NCBI GenBank assembly: GCA_937952135.1
Contig: CALFYL010000395.1
Span: 1-9,984, forward strand
From: an uncultured Planctomycetia bacterium
GTDB taxonomy: Bacteria; Planctomycetota; UBA1135; GCA-002686595
Direction: 5' to 3'
Length of the DNA stretch: 9,984 nucleotides
Below are positions 1 to 6,469 of this stretch, piece by piece. The notes under the pieces were generated by a model, which saw nothing but the letters and a program-made list of their open reading frames with translations, was not told where the DNA came from and did no database searches. The position numbers and the translations under genes are program-made. How positions within the stretch are numbered: the stretch's first letter is position 1; every line of letters begins with the position of its first letter.

Positions 1-1612
1 CGATGTGGAAAGCGAGGGCGTCGGAGAGGTTCGTGGTGCTCGCGTCGGCGGGATCGCGCGACCAGTACTGAGCGAAGACCTCTTCGCCGGCGACGAGCAG
101 CGGATCGACGCCGCTCTGGATGCGCGCGTTGAAGTCGAGGCTGAAGGCGCCCGAGCAATCGCTCGCTGGCGGAGCGGCGCCGCCCGAGTTCTGCGGCGGA
201 GTGCGCTGCGTCGGCGCGACGATGCACATGTGCCCGCCTTGGAAGGGCGTCTGGCGCGGCTTGAAGCCGTAGAAGAGCAGGCCCGACTTGTTGTTCAGCA
301 CGTTGGCCGCGCTCACGTCGAACGCGGCCGCCGAAGTCGCGCTGCACACGCCGCTCGAGCCGATCGCCGGGACGCAGCCGAGCGAGTTGGTCTCGCTCTG
401 GCAGTACACGGTGGGGGAGCGCACGACGCTGAACACGAACACGGCGCCGGAATCCGCGCCGTTTCCGTTTGCGAGCGGCGCGCCGACGAGGATGTCGGCA
501 AGGCCGTCGCCGCTGACGTCGCCGAAAGCGAGCGAGGCGCCCCAGACGTCGTCCAACGCCTGAGGCGGAAGGCTCGCGATGACGGCGCGGTCCGATCCGC
601 GGCGCACCTGCACCGCGCCGCTCACGCTCAGCCAGGCGTGGCTGACGACGAAGTCGCCTTTCCCGTCGCTGTCGAGGTCGCCCGCCGCGGCGAGCGCGGT
701 TCCCAAGTGGTCGTTCGGGTTGGCGCCGTGCACCGTCTCGACGACCGCGCCCGTGGATCCGTCGAGCACGCTGAAATAGCCGCGACCATCCGAGCCGAAG
801 CTGCCTTCGTCTCGCGCGCCCACGAGCAGCTCCGGCAGGCCGTCGCCGGTGAGATCGGAGACGGAGGCCAGCGACTGGCCGAGCTCGTCGCCGAAGCCTC
901 CGTTCACCGTCCAATGCACTCCACCCGTGCTGCCCAGGTAGACGCGCACGAGGCCCCACGTGTCCAGGTCGCTCGCCGCGTACTCGTCGCGCCCGTCGCC
1001 CGTGACGTCGCCGAGAAACGCCACCGCGGCCCCGAACTGGGTTCCGCCCAGCGAATGCTGGCGCAGGACCGCGCCGCTCGCACCGTCGAAGAGCCACACG
1101 TCGTTCGCGATCGAGCTGCCGACGAGAACGTCGCTCACGCCGTCGCCGTTGGCGTCGCCGTCCGCCGCCAGCGCCACGCCGAAGCCCGGCGCGTCCGTCC
1201 AACTGTGCAGCACGGCGCCCGTCGCACCGCTCCTCACCTCCACGCTGCCATTGGGACCGCCGTTCAAACCCGGCGCGCCGACGACCACATCGGCGCGCCC
1301 ATCGCCGTCCAGATCTCCACACGCCGCCAGCGACGCTCCGTAGCGTCCCTGCGCGACGATTCCGGTCCACGTGCGGATCGCTTGGCGCGTGCGTCCCGAG
1401 ATCACAGTGACCTGCCCACCGTTCAGCGCGCCCGCGTCGCTGTCGGGCGCGCCGATCGCGAGGTCTCCGAAGCCATCGGCGTCCACGTCGCCCACCGCGC
1501 GCACCGCCGTGCCGAAGCGGTCGCCGGCGGCAGCGCCCTCGACGATGTACAGCTCGATTTGGGCCAGGGCGGGCAGCGCAAAGATCGACACACAGAGAGC
1601 TGTTCTCAACAT
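1..1612 (-). CDS. Secreted FG-GAP repeat (seven-bladed propeller) protein, 3' end beyond window
   Basis: The reading frame is open from an ATG at 1612 to the window edge, giving 537 residues without a stop. Residues 1-18 form a short signal peptide with a hydrophobic core ending Ala-Leu-Ala before Gln18, so export is expected. Seven FG-GAP repeats follow, each with a calcium-loop motif of the type GDxDxDGxxD and often ending in VGAP: loops start near residues 41, 99, 152, 201, 252, 311 and 364. Seven repeats match the integrin-alpha-like beta-propeller, which usually serves in adhesion or ligand binding at the cell surface; the ligand here is unknown. From Tyr403 a separate cysteine-containing C-terminal domain begins, homologous to the tail of the plus-strand gene at 3219-4346. 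By comparison with that tail only a few residues should be missing. The start is supported by a strong GGAGG ribosome site a few bases upstream. It lies 137 nt downstream of the amidohydrolase gene on the same strand; co-transcription is possible but not shown. Confidence 0.9.
   Translation of the reverse strand, partial: MLRTALCVSIFALPALAQIELYIVEGAAAGDRFGTAVRAVGDVDADGFGDLAIGAPDSDAGALNGGQVTVISGRTRQAIRTWTGIVAQGRYGASLAACGDLDGDGRADVVVGAPGLNGGPNGSVEVRSGATGAVLHSWTDAPGFGVALAADGDANGDGVSDVLVGSSIANDVWLFDGASGAVLRQHSLGGTQFGAAVAFLGDVTGDGRDEYAASDLDTWGLVRVYLGSTGGVHWTVNGGFGDELGQSLASVSDLTGDGLPELLVGARDEGSFGSDGRGYFSVLDGSTGAVVETVHGANPNDHLGTALAAAGDLDSDGKGDFVVSHAWLSVSGAVQVRRGSDRAVIASLPPQALDDVWGASLAFGDVSGDGLADILVGAPLANGNGADSGAVFVFSVVRSPTVYCQSETNSLGCVPAIGSSGVCSATSAAAFDVSAANVLNNKSGLLFYGFKPRQTPFQGGHMCIVAPTQRTPPQNSGGAAPPASDCSGAFSLDFNARIQSGVDPLLVAGEEVFAQYWSRDPADASTTNLSDALAFHI
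2..406 (-). other. Shared C-terminal domain, copy 1 (FG-GAP protein residues 403-537)
   Basis: This protein-level domain starts at Tyr403-Cys404 and continues to the window edge. Landmarks shared with the tail of the 3219-4346 product are YC, then GCVPAIG eight residues later, a GLxFYG strand, a lone Cys before PTQRxPxQNSGG, CxGAF, and a final RDPAxAxTTNLSxAL segment. Four cysteines occupy equivalent places in both copies, which suggests two disulfides in an extracytoplasmic domain. A fifth cysteine (in the GVCS stretch) is unique to this copy. I know no named family for it. A sorting, anchoring or carbohydrate-binding role is a guess based only on its terminal position behind unrelated secreted modules. 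Confidence 0.8.
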
Positions 1613-1628
1613 GTCTCCACCTCCTGCA
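1605..1628 (-). promoter_or_regulatory. Ribosome binding site and start-codon leader of the FG-GAP gene
   Basis: Read on the minus strand, an AGGAGG core lies about 7 nt before the ATG at 1612. This is one of the strongest Shine-Dalgarno sequences in the window and it fixes the start. The surrounding 24 nt match the leader of the amidohydrolase gene (2810-2834) at about 22 of 25 aligned positions. Confidence 0.7.
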
Positions 1629-1749
1629 AACTCGGCCGCGCCAGAGCCGCGAAGCGACTCTTGCGCGCATCCTCGGCGAGAGTGGGGCGGCGCGTTCGCC
1701 CGAGCGCCGTCCCGAGAACCAGCCTACTCCTCGGTCGCGAAACTCGCTG

Positions 1750-2817
1750 TCAGCGGCCGGGCCCCAATTGGCCCGGATGCCAGAACTCGCGAACACGCGA
1801 CAGCCGCAAGAGTCGAAGCTCGTGGCGCGTGAGCCCTAGCCGCGTTTCGAGCGCGTGGGCGAGCTCGTCCGGCGCGAAAACCGGGTAGTCGCTGCCGAAG
1901 TGCACGCGTGAGAAGCCCAGGCGGCGCAGCGCGCTCGCCAGCGCCGCGCAGTCCGCGTCGGAGGACGCCGGGACGCCTTCGGACTCGCGCAGCATCAGCG
2001 CGGCGGAGAGGTCGAAGTGGAACTCCGCCCGCGGCCGGCCGCGGGCGCGCTCGGCGGCGAGCCAGTCCATGCACGCGTCGAAGTTGCGCTGGACGCGCGC
2101 GTCGAAGCCGCCGCTGCCGCCCATGTGCGCCACGAGCACGCGAAGGTGCGGATGCGGACCGAAGGCGTGCTCCAGCGTCGCCTCGAGCGCGGCCGCGTCG
2201 AGCGGACGGTCGTCGGCGTCGAGGTGCAACAGGAGCAGCCCGTCGAAGCTCGCGACCCACGCGGCGACGCGCGCGAGCGCTTCGCGATGCTCGGGCGCGG
2301 CGAAGTCGAACCCCGCGCTGCGCAAGTGGAGCTTCGCGCCGGCGACCGCGTGCCGCTCGCGCGCGCGCCGCAACTCGTCCAGCGCGTAGGGCCGGAGCAG
2401 ATCGACCGACGCGAGCGCGACCGCGCGAAGCGGACTGTTCGAGGCGAGCTCCGCGACGTAGTCGTTCTCCGCCTGGGTGCGGGCGCGCTCGGCCTCGAGG
2501 TCGAGCTCGAGCGCTTCGCGCATCTCCCCCGACGCGTAGAAGTGCGCCATCGGCACGAGCAGCGCCCCTTCGAGCGCGTCCGCCGCGACGAGCGCGTCGA
2601 GGCCCGTGTAGTGCTCGTCGGGCCGCGAAAACGGCACGCCCAGGGACTTCCAGTCCTTCACGAGCCGCGGGCTCAGCACGTGCACGTGATGGTCGATCCA
2701 ACGCACCGGCGCCGGCGCCGGCTCGCGCGCTGTCGTGCACGCCGCCGCGAGCGCGAGGAAGCACGGCGCCAGTGCGGTCAGTGGGCGCCTCGGCGCAGCA
2801 GGAGTCGAACTCAACAT
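1750..2817 (-). CDS. Amidohydrolase-family (TIM-barrel) predicted lipoprotein
   Basis: A 355-residue protein. The N-terminus has Arg10-Arg11, a hydrophobic stretch and Cys27 after Leu-Ala-Ala-Ala, a somewhat weak lipobox, so it is probably an exported lipoprotein. The rest fits the amidohydrolase_2 group of metal-dependent hydrolases and decarboxylases. The expected ligand series is present in order: DHHVH with the HxH pair His44/His46, the GAKLHL strand (Lys162, His164), His198 in LLLHLD, His231 in VAHMGG and Asp310 in FGSDYP. With all of these retained it is probably catalytically active on a small organic substrate, but the substrate cannot be read from the sequence. The ATG at 2817 has GGAG and AAGG stretches upstream. 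The gene lies upstream of the FG-GAP gene on the same strand and is divergent from the gene at 3219. A 7-bp hairpin lies in its last codons. Confidence 0.88.
   Translation of the reverse strand: MLSSTPAAPRRPLTALAPCFLALAAACTTAREPAPAPVRWIDHHVHVLSPRLVKDWKSLGVPFSRPDEHYTGLDALVAADALEGALLVPMAHFYASGEMREALELDLEAERARTQAENDYVAELASNSPLRAVALASVDLLRPYALDELRRARERHAVAGAKLHLRSAGFDFAAPEHREALARVAAWVASFDGLLLLHLDADDRPLDAAALEATLEHAFGPHPHLRVLVAHMGGSGGFDARVQRNFDACMDWLAAERARGRPRAEFHFDLSAALMLRESEGVPASSDADCAALASALRRLGFSRVHFGSDYPVFAPDELAHALETRLGLTRHELRLLRLSRVREFWHPGQLGPGR
1757..1776 (-). terminator. Hairpin at the 3' end of the amidohydrolase gene
   Basis: A perfect 7-bp inverted repeat, CCGGGCC with GGCCCGG and a 6-nt CCAATT loop, lies in the last codons just before the stop at 1750-1752. 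No T-rich run follows on the minus strand, so it may act as an RNA-stabilising or attenuating stem rather than a classical intrinsic terminator. Glycine and proline codons alone could also produce it. Confidence 0.3.
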
Positions 2818-2834
2818 CTCTCCAGCCTTCTGCA
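2810..2834 (-). promoter_or_regulatory. Start-codon leader of the amidohydrolase gene
   Basis: On the minus strand this segment carries AAGG and GGAG ahead of the ATG at 2817. It aligns with the leader of the FG-GAP gene from TGCAG through ATGTTGAG with two substitutions and one inserted base. Both genes also share their second codon, TTG. Confidence 0.55.
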
Positions 2835-2886
2835 GATTCCCATGTGCATGTGGGACAGAACGCCATTCGCGTGCAATCTGGACGAG

Positions 2887-2920
2887 AGCGGTCGGCGGCG
2901 TTCGCGCGACCGCCGCCGCT
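2887..2920. repeat. Strong intergenic inverted repeat (11-bp stem)
   Basis: AGCGG plus CGGCGG on the left, with one bulged T at 2892, pair fully with CCGCCG plus CCGCT on the right across an 11-nt loop (2899-2909). It is not followed by a T run on either strand. It could be an operator, an RNA hairpin in the amidohydrolase leader, or part of a promoter-insulating structure. Confidence 0.5.
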
Positions 2921-2940
2921 CAGACTAGCTTCGTCGGTTG

Positions 2941-3024
2941 CGGCGGGCCCTGTGCGGCGGGTCCTGTGCGGCGGGCCTTGTGCGACGGGCCCTGTGCGGC
3001 GGGCCCTGTGCGGCGGGCCTTGGG
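2941..3024. repeat. Tandem repeat, six copies of a 14-bp unit
   Basis: The unit CGGCGGGCCCTGTG is repeated six times without gaps. Copies 1 and 5 match the consensus exactly, copy 2 has C8T, copy 3 has C10T, copy 4 has G3A, and copy 6 has C10T and T13G. The divergence is low, which points to recent expansion or ongoing homogenisation. It lies between two divergent start codons, so copy number could alter promoter spacing. Copy number may vary between strains. Confidence 0.95.
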
Positions 3025-3218
3025 ACCTCGCGCGCCAGCGTACTCCTCGCGACAGCGGCTCTGAACGCGCAGGCCGTGTCTCTCACGCGCGGCGGCTGGG
3101 GTGAACTCGGCGGGGAGCTTGTAACGGCGAAGCGCCGGTCAGGATTTCAATGGTGCGGAGCTGCGTCGCCCCCGACCGCGCCCCGCCTCCTCAACGCCCT
3201 ACGGATTCGACCGTCTCC

Positions 3219-4346
3219 ATGCGCACTCACTTCGGCCCCCTGCGCCGCGTCGCCTCTTCGATCGTGCTCCTTGCCGCTGCGGCGAGCCCTGCCGTTGCGC
3301 AGCTCCACGTCACGAGCTGGACCTTGGTCGATCCCTACGCCCGCTGGTCGACGGTCCATCCAATCCCGACGACGTGCCGGATGGAAGAGACGGCTTCGAG
3401 CCACGTCGTCGGGCCAGGCTGGGTGGTGAGTCCGTTCACCTTGCCGGACACGGCGAGCTTCACGGCCACTGTGCGCGCGCTCCCAGTCGGAGACGACGAC
3501 CTGATCGGGATCGCGTTCAGCTTTCAGTCGGCCACGCAGCACGTGTTGCTGGACTGGAAGCGCACGACCCAGTCCTACAACTGGGGCGACCCGGTCGCGG
3601 TCAACGACGATGTCGCCGAGGCCGGCATGAAGGTGAAGAAGATCGCCGGGTCGTTCACGCGCGACGGCCTGTGGGGCGGCACGGATGGACTCGGGGTCTC
3701 GACGCTCGCCGGGCCGCTCGTTCCCGGCTGGGCGCACAACATCTCCTACGTGTTCGAGTTCGACATCACGCCGGGCCGTGTCGTCATCCGCCGCGACGGC
3801 GTGCAGATCTTCGATGTGAGCGACCCCGCGATCACGGCCGGCGCCATCGCGTTCTACTCGTTCAGTCAAAACGACGTCGAGTTCTCGAACGTCTCGATCG
3901 CCCCGAGCGGCCCGCAGGTGTACTGCACCGCGGGAACCTCTTCGAGCGGTTGCGTCCCCGCGATCGGCGCGAACGGAACGCCGAGCCTCGCCGCGAGCTC
4001 CGGCTACACGTTGGGCGCGAGCGGCGTCGAAGGTCAGAAGCAGGGCTTGTTCTTCTACGGAGTGAGCGGCGCTGCGATCTCGCCGTGGGCGCCGAACAGC
4101 ACCAGCTACCTGTGCGTGAAGTCGCCGACGCAGCGCATGCCGGCGCAGAATTCGGGCGGGGTCGCGGGTCAGTGCGACGGGGCGTTCGCGCAGGACTGGC
4201 TGGCGTTCCTGAACGCCAATCCGCTCTCGCTCGGCGCGCCTTTCGCTCCGGGAACTCCGGTCAACGCGCAGGCCTGGTACCGCGACCCCGCCGCGGCCAA
4301 GACCACCAACCTCAGCAACGCGCTGGAGTTCGTGGTCGTGCCGTAG
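3219..4346 (+). CDS. Secreted protein with thrombospondin-C-terminal-like domain and shared C-terminal tail
   Basis: A 375-residue exported protein. Residues 1-27 are a typical signal peptide (Arg9-Arg10, hydrophobic core, Ala-Val-Ala before Gln28). Residues of about 65-230 resemble the thrombospondin C-terminal (L-type-lectin-like beta sandwich) domain: an acidic DDDLIGIAFSFQ strand at 92-103, then LLDWKRTTQSY, an LW motif, a PGRVVIRRDG strand and a closing AFYSFSQNDVEFSNV strand. That order matches the thrombospondin family, where the domain binds calcium and ligands. Tyr235 to the end is the same tail as in the FG-GAP protein. No catalytic residues are apparent; a binding or surface role is inferred. 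A start at 3150 would add 23 proline-rich residues. It has an AGGA site 5 nt upstream, while 3219 has only a weak GGAT, so the longer form cannot be excluded. I prefer 3219 because it gives a normal signal peptide. Confidence 0.85.
   Translation: MRTHFGPLRRVASSIVLLAAAASPAVAQLHVTSWTLVDPYARWSTVHPIPTTCRMEETASSHVVGPGWVVSPFTLPDTASFTATVRALPVGDDDLIGIAFSFQSATQHVLLDWKRTTQSYNWGDPVAVNDDVAEAGMKVKKIAGSFTRDGLWGGTDGLGVSTLAGPLVPGWAHNISYVFEFDITPGRVVIRRDGVQIFDVSDPAITAGAIAFYSFSQNDVEFSNVSIAPSGPQVYCTAGTSSSGCVPAIGANGTPSLAASSGYTLGASGVEGQKQGLFFYGVSGAAISPWAPNSTSYLCVKSPTQRMPAQNSGGVAGQCDGAFAQDWLAFLNANPLSLGAPFAPGTPVNAQAWYRDPAAAKTTNLSNALEFVVVP
3921..4343 (+). other. Shared C-terminal domain, copy 2 (residues 235-375)
   Basis: The domain runs from Tyr235-Cys236 to the last residue (…FVVVP). 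Compared with copy 1 it keeps YC, GCVPAIG, a GLFFYG strand, PTQRMPAQNSGG, a C-x-GAF motif, the AQ-x-W-x-RDPA block and TTNLS-x-AL. Four cysteines align. This copy is complete and shows that the domain is about 141 residues long and strictly C-terminal. Confidence 0.8.
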
Positions 4347-4355
4347 CGCTTCCAG

Positions 4356-4370
4356 GCCGTGCGGCACGGC
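4356..4370. terminator. Candidate terminator hairpin after the TSP-like gene
   Basis: GCCGTG pairs with CACGGC across a CGG loop, starting 9 nt after the stop codon at 4344-4346. The stem is short and no T run follows on the plus strand, so it is a weak candidate. Confidence 0.3.
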
Positions 4371-4384
4371 GCGCGCGCGAATTA

Positions 4385-4398
4385 CCGACGCTAGTCGG
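4385..4398. terminator. Second small hairpin in the convergent gap
   Basis: CCGAC pairs with GTCGG across a GCTA loop. Read on the minus strand it lies 41 nt beyond the ccsA stop and is followed by TAATT, a poor but not absent T-rich stretch. It could end transcription of the cytochrome c assembly operon. Confidence 0.3.
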
Positions 4399-4439
4399 CG
4401 CCCGCGCCCGTCGATCGAAACGAGCCGCCTCGCCGCGTT

Positions 4440-6446
4440 CTAGATCGAGGCGTCGTTGCCCAGGCCAGCAAGCTTGTTCGCATCCGCCGCCACCGGCGCC
4501 ATCGCCGCGCGCGTGACCCACAGGTAGTGCGCGCCCGCGACGCCGATCAGGCCCCACTGCGCGAGGTAGTAGGACCACAGCGCGGTGTGGATGCCGCTCG
4601 TGAAGCCGTAGCTGTGCAGGCCGACGCCGAGCAGGTTCACGCCGAACCACGAGAACGCGATCACGGTGCCTTGGAAGGCGGTCGCCATCGCGATGCCGAA
4701 ATCGCGCAGGTATCCGCCTTGGCGCGCGTGCAGGATCACGAGCTGCGCGAGGCAGATCAGGAGAGCGCCGTTCTCCTTGGGGTCCCAGCCCCAGAAGCGG
4801 CCCCAGCTCTCGTTGGCCCAGATGCCGCCGAGGATCGTGCCGACCACTGAGAAGATCAGTCCGAAGCACAGCGCGCCGTAGGTCATGCGCGCGATCGTTT
4901 TGCGCATCGGCGCGAGCTTGGTAGCTCGTCCCGTGAAGAAGCCCGCGATCAGATTCGCGTTGGCCAGCAGCGCCGCGAGCAGGCCCGCGGAGTAGCCGAT
5001 CGTGATCGCCGTGACGTGTGTGGCGAGCCAGAAGTTGGTGTCGAGCACGGCGACGAGCTGCGGCATCGTGTCGCGCTTGTCGAGCTCTTCGTAGCGGCCG
5101 GCGAGGAACAGTCCGAGCGCGCCCATGACGACCGCCGCCGAGAGCGCGAGGCGCTGGCGGTTGATCCACTCCATGATCAGGGCCGCGACACCGCCGACCG
5201 CGGTCACGAACAGGATCGTCTCGTAGAGAGTCGAGACCGGCGGGCGGTCGCGGATCATGCAGCGCACGACGATCGCGGCGATCAGGCAGCCGAGGCCCAC
5301 GAGCGCGGCGACGCCCGTGCCCGCGTAGAGGAGCTTGACGCGCGGCGCGAGCCACATCGCCGCCGCGAGCACGAACGCGAGCAGGAAGAACACGAGGCCC
5401 TTCGTGAGCAGGTCCGCCTTGTAGTAGCTGACCTCGAGGTCGACCTTCTCGAACTCGCCGCGCGCGTCCGCCATCGCGATCGACTTCGAAGCGAACTCGC
5501 CGAAGGCGCGCTCGAAGGCCGCCATGTCGCCGCTCGAGCGCGTGGCGCGCTCGAACGAGGCGAGCATCTCGACGTGTTCCGGGGAAGCGTTGCGGTTCGA
5601 GAAGCCGTTCGAGACGACTTCGGCCGGGGAGAGCCAGGCGGTGTCGGCCGGCGCGTTGCGGCGCGGCGGATAGAGCGCGAGCGACCAGGAGGCGCCGAGG
5701 GATCGATCGAGCTCGCCGAGCAGTTGCGCGATCGAAGCGCGGTCCTGCGTGCGGCTCGCGTCGGCCGCGAGCTCGACGTCGAGCGCCGCGACTTGCGCGC
5801 CCTTCGCCGCGAGGTCGCTGACGGCGACGCTCTCGCGCCCGTCGAAGAGCTTCGCCACGGCTTCGCCCTTGCCGACGGGAAGCACTGCGCGCGCGAAATC
5901 CGCGTGCCCGGCGACCGTGCTGTACTCGTCGAGATTGTGCGCGAGCGCGACGATCTGCGCCTGCAACGTCGTCCGACGCTTCTCCTCGATCTGGCGGTAC
6001 TGGCGCGCGAGCCCGAACAGCTTCTCGAAGCCGGGCGTCAGCTCGCGCAGCGAGTAGCGGTCGCGCTTGCGCTTGCCGTCGTGCTCAAGGCCCAGCGCGT
6101 CGATCACGGCGCTGTCCTGCACCATGAACACCTCGTACTCGGCGGCCTGCTCGGGGAAGAACAGCACGTCGAGGAGCCACGCGGTCGGCTTCAGCTTCTC
6201 GCCGCTCGGCGTCACGAGCGTGCGCTTGCCGTTCAGGCGCAGCGCGAGGAAGCTCGCGTAGGTGTTGAGCGGTTTGACGCGCCCGCCGTCCTGGATCGGC
6301 AGGTGCTCGGCCTGTTCGAGCACGCCCGCGGGCCAGGGCGCCGTGCGCCGGGTTTCGCTCTGCGCGCCGCGCGGCGCGGCGAAGAGCGCGCCCGCGAACA
6401 ACACCAGCGCCGTCAGAAGGGCCGCAATGCGGTAGAGGTGCTTCAT
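4440..6446 (-). CDS. ccsA: Cytochrome c biogenesis protein CcsA with large N-terminal periplasmic domain
   Basis: A 668-residue membrane protein of the CcsA/CcmC/CcmF haem-handling family. With ResB it exports haem and attaches it to the CxxCH motifs of c-type apocytochromes outside the cytoplasmic membrane (System II). Residues 1-28 are a signal anchor. Residues of about 30-345 form a soluble periplasmic region that opens with a LPIQDGGRVKPLNTYA motif typical of long or fused CcsA proteins. About eight membrane helices follow from residue 350. The tryptophan-rich WWD haem motif (WGRFWGWDPKENG) begins at Trp548. The expected histidines are present: His477 (first periplasmic), His573 (in membrane, after the WWD motif) and His611 (second periplasmic). 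The ATG at 6446 lies 23 nt after the resB stop. The frame stays open upstream inside resB, but that extension is on the wrong frame for resB and has no family resemblance. It ends convergently with the gene at 3219. Confidence 0.94.
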   Translation of the reverse strand: MKHLYRIAALLTALVLFAGALFAAPRGAQSETRRTAPWPAGVLEQAEHLPIQDGGRVKPLNTYASFLALRLNGKRTLVTPSGEKLKPTAWLLDVLFFPEQAAEYEVFMVQDSAVIDALGLEHDGKRKRDRYSLRELTPGFEKLFGLARQYRQIEEKRRTTLQAQIVALAHNLDEYSTVAGHADFARAVLPVGKGEAVAKLFDGRESVAVSDLAAKGAQVAALDVELAADASRTQDRASIAQLLGELDRSLGASWSLALYPPRRNAPADTAWLSPAEVVSNGFSNRNASPEHVEMLASFERATRSSGDMAAFERAFGEFASKSIAMADARGEFEKVDLEVSYYKADLLTKGLVFFLLAFVLAAAMWLAPRVKLLYAGTGVAALVGLGCLIAAIVVRCMIRDRPPVSTLYETILFVTAVGGVAALIMEWINRQRLALSAAVVMGALGLFLAGRYEELDKRDTMPQLVAVLDTNFWLATHVTAITIGYSAGLLAALLANANLIAGFFTGRATKLAPMRKTIARMTYGALCFGLIFSVVGTILGGIWANESWGRFWGWDPKENGALLICLAQLVILHARQGGYLRDFGIAMATAFQGTVIAFSWFGVNLLGVGLHSYGFTSGIHTALWSYYLAQWGLIGVAGAHYLWVTRAAMAPVAADANKLAGLGNDASI

Positions 6447-6469
6447 GGCGTTCAACTTGGATTCCGCTC

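Larger units (their letters stand above)
2818..3218. other. Divergent intergenic region with hairpin and tandem repeats
   Basis: These 401 nt separate the minus-strand amidohydrolase start from the plus-strand start at 3219 and must hold promoters for both directions. I see an 11-bp hairpin (2887-2920), a 14-bp tandem array (2941-3024) and a small CGGCG-AAG-CGCCG stem (3125-3137). Apart from a possible upstream ATG at 3150, no convincing gene is present. Frames that are open here cross the tandem repeat, whose 14-bp period is not a multiple of three. No -35/-10 pair is clear enough to call. Confidence 0.7.

Noticed and set aside
5..1888. Plus-strand open frame of 627 codons at the window start
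   Set aside because: It is the antisense shadow of the FG-GAP gene: composition is dominated by Arg, Ala and Val with no domain, while the minus frame has a signal peptide, seven clear repeats and a strong ribosome site.
2941..3024. CRISPR array
   Set aside because: The repeats are 14 bp and directly adjacent with no spacers, and no cas genes are present.
2938..3429. A small plus-strand protein encoded through the tandem repeat (Cys/Gly/Ala-rich)
   Set aside because: The 14-bp period shifts frame at each copy and produces repetitive residues only by composition; no ribosome site or domain, and it runs into the TSP-like gene in another frame.
3147..4367. Minus-strand open frame of 406 codons opposite the TSP-like gene
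   Set aside because: Arg-rich shadow; the plus frame has a signal peptide and two recognisable domains.
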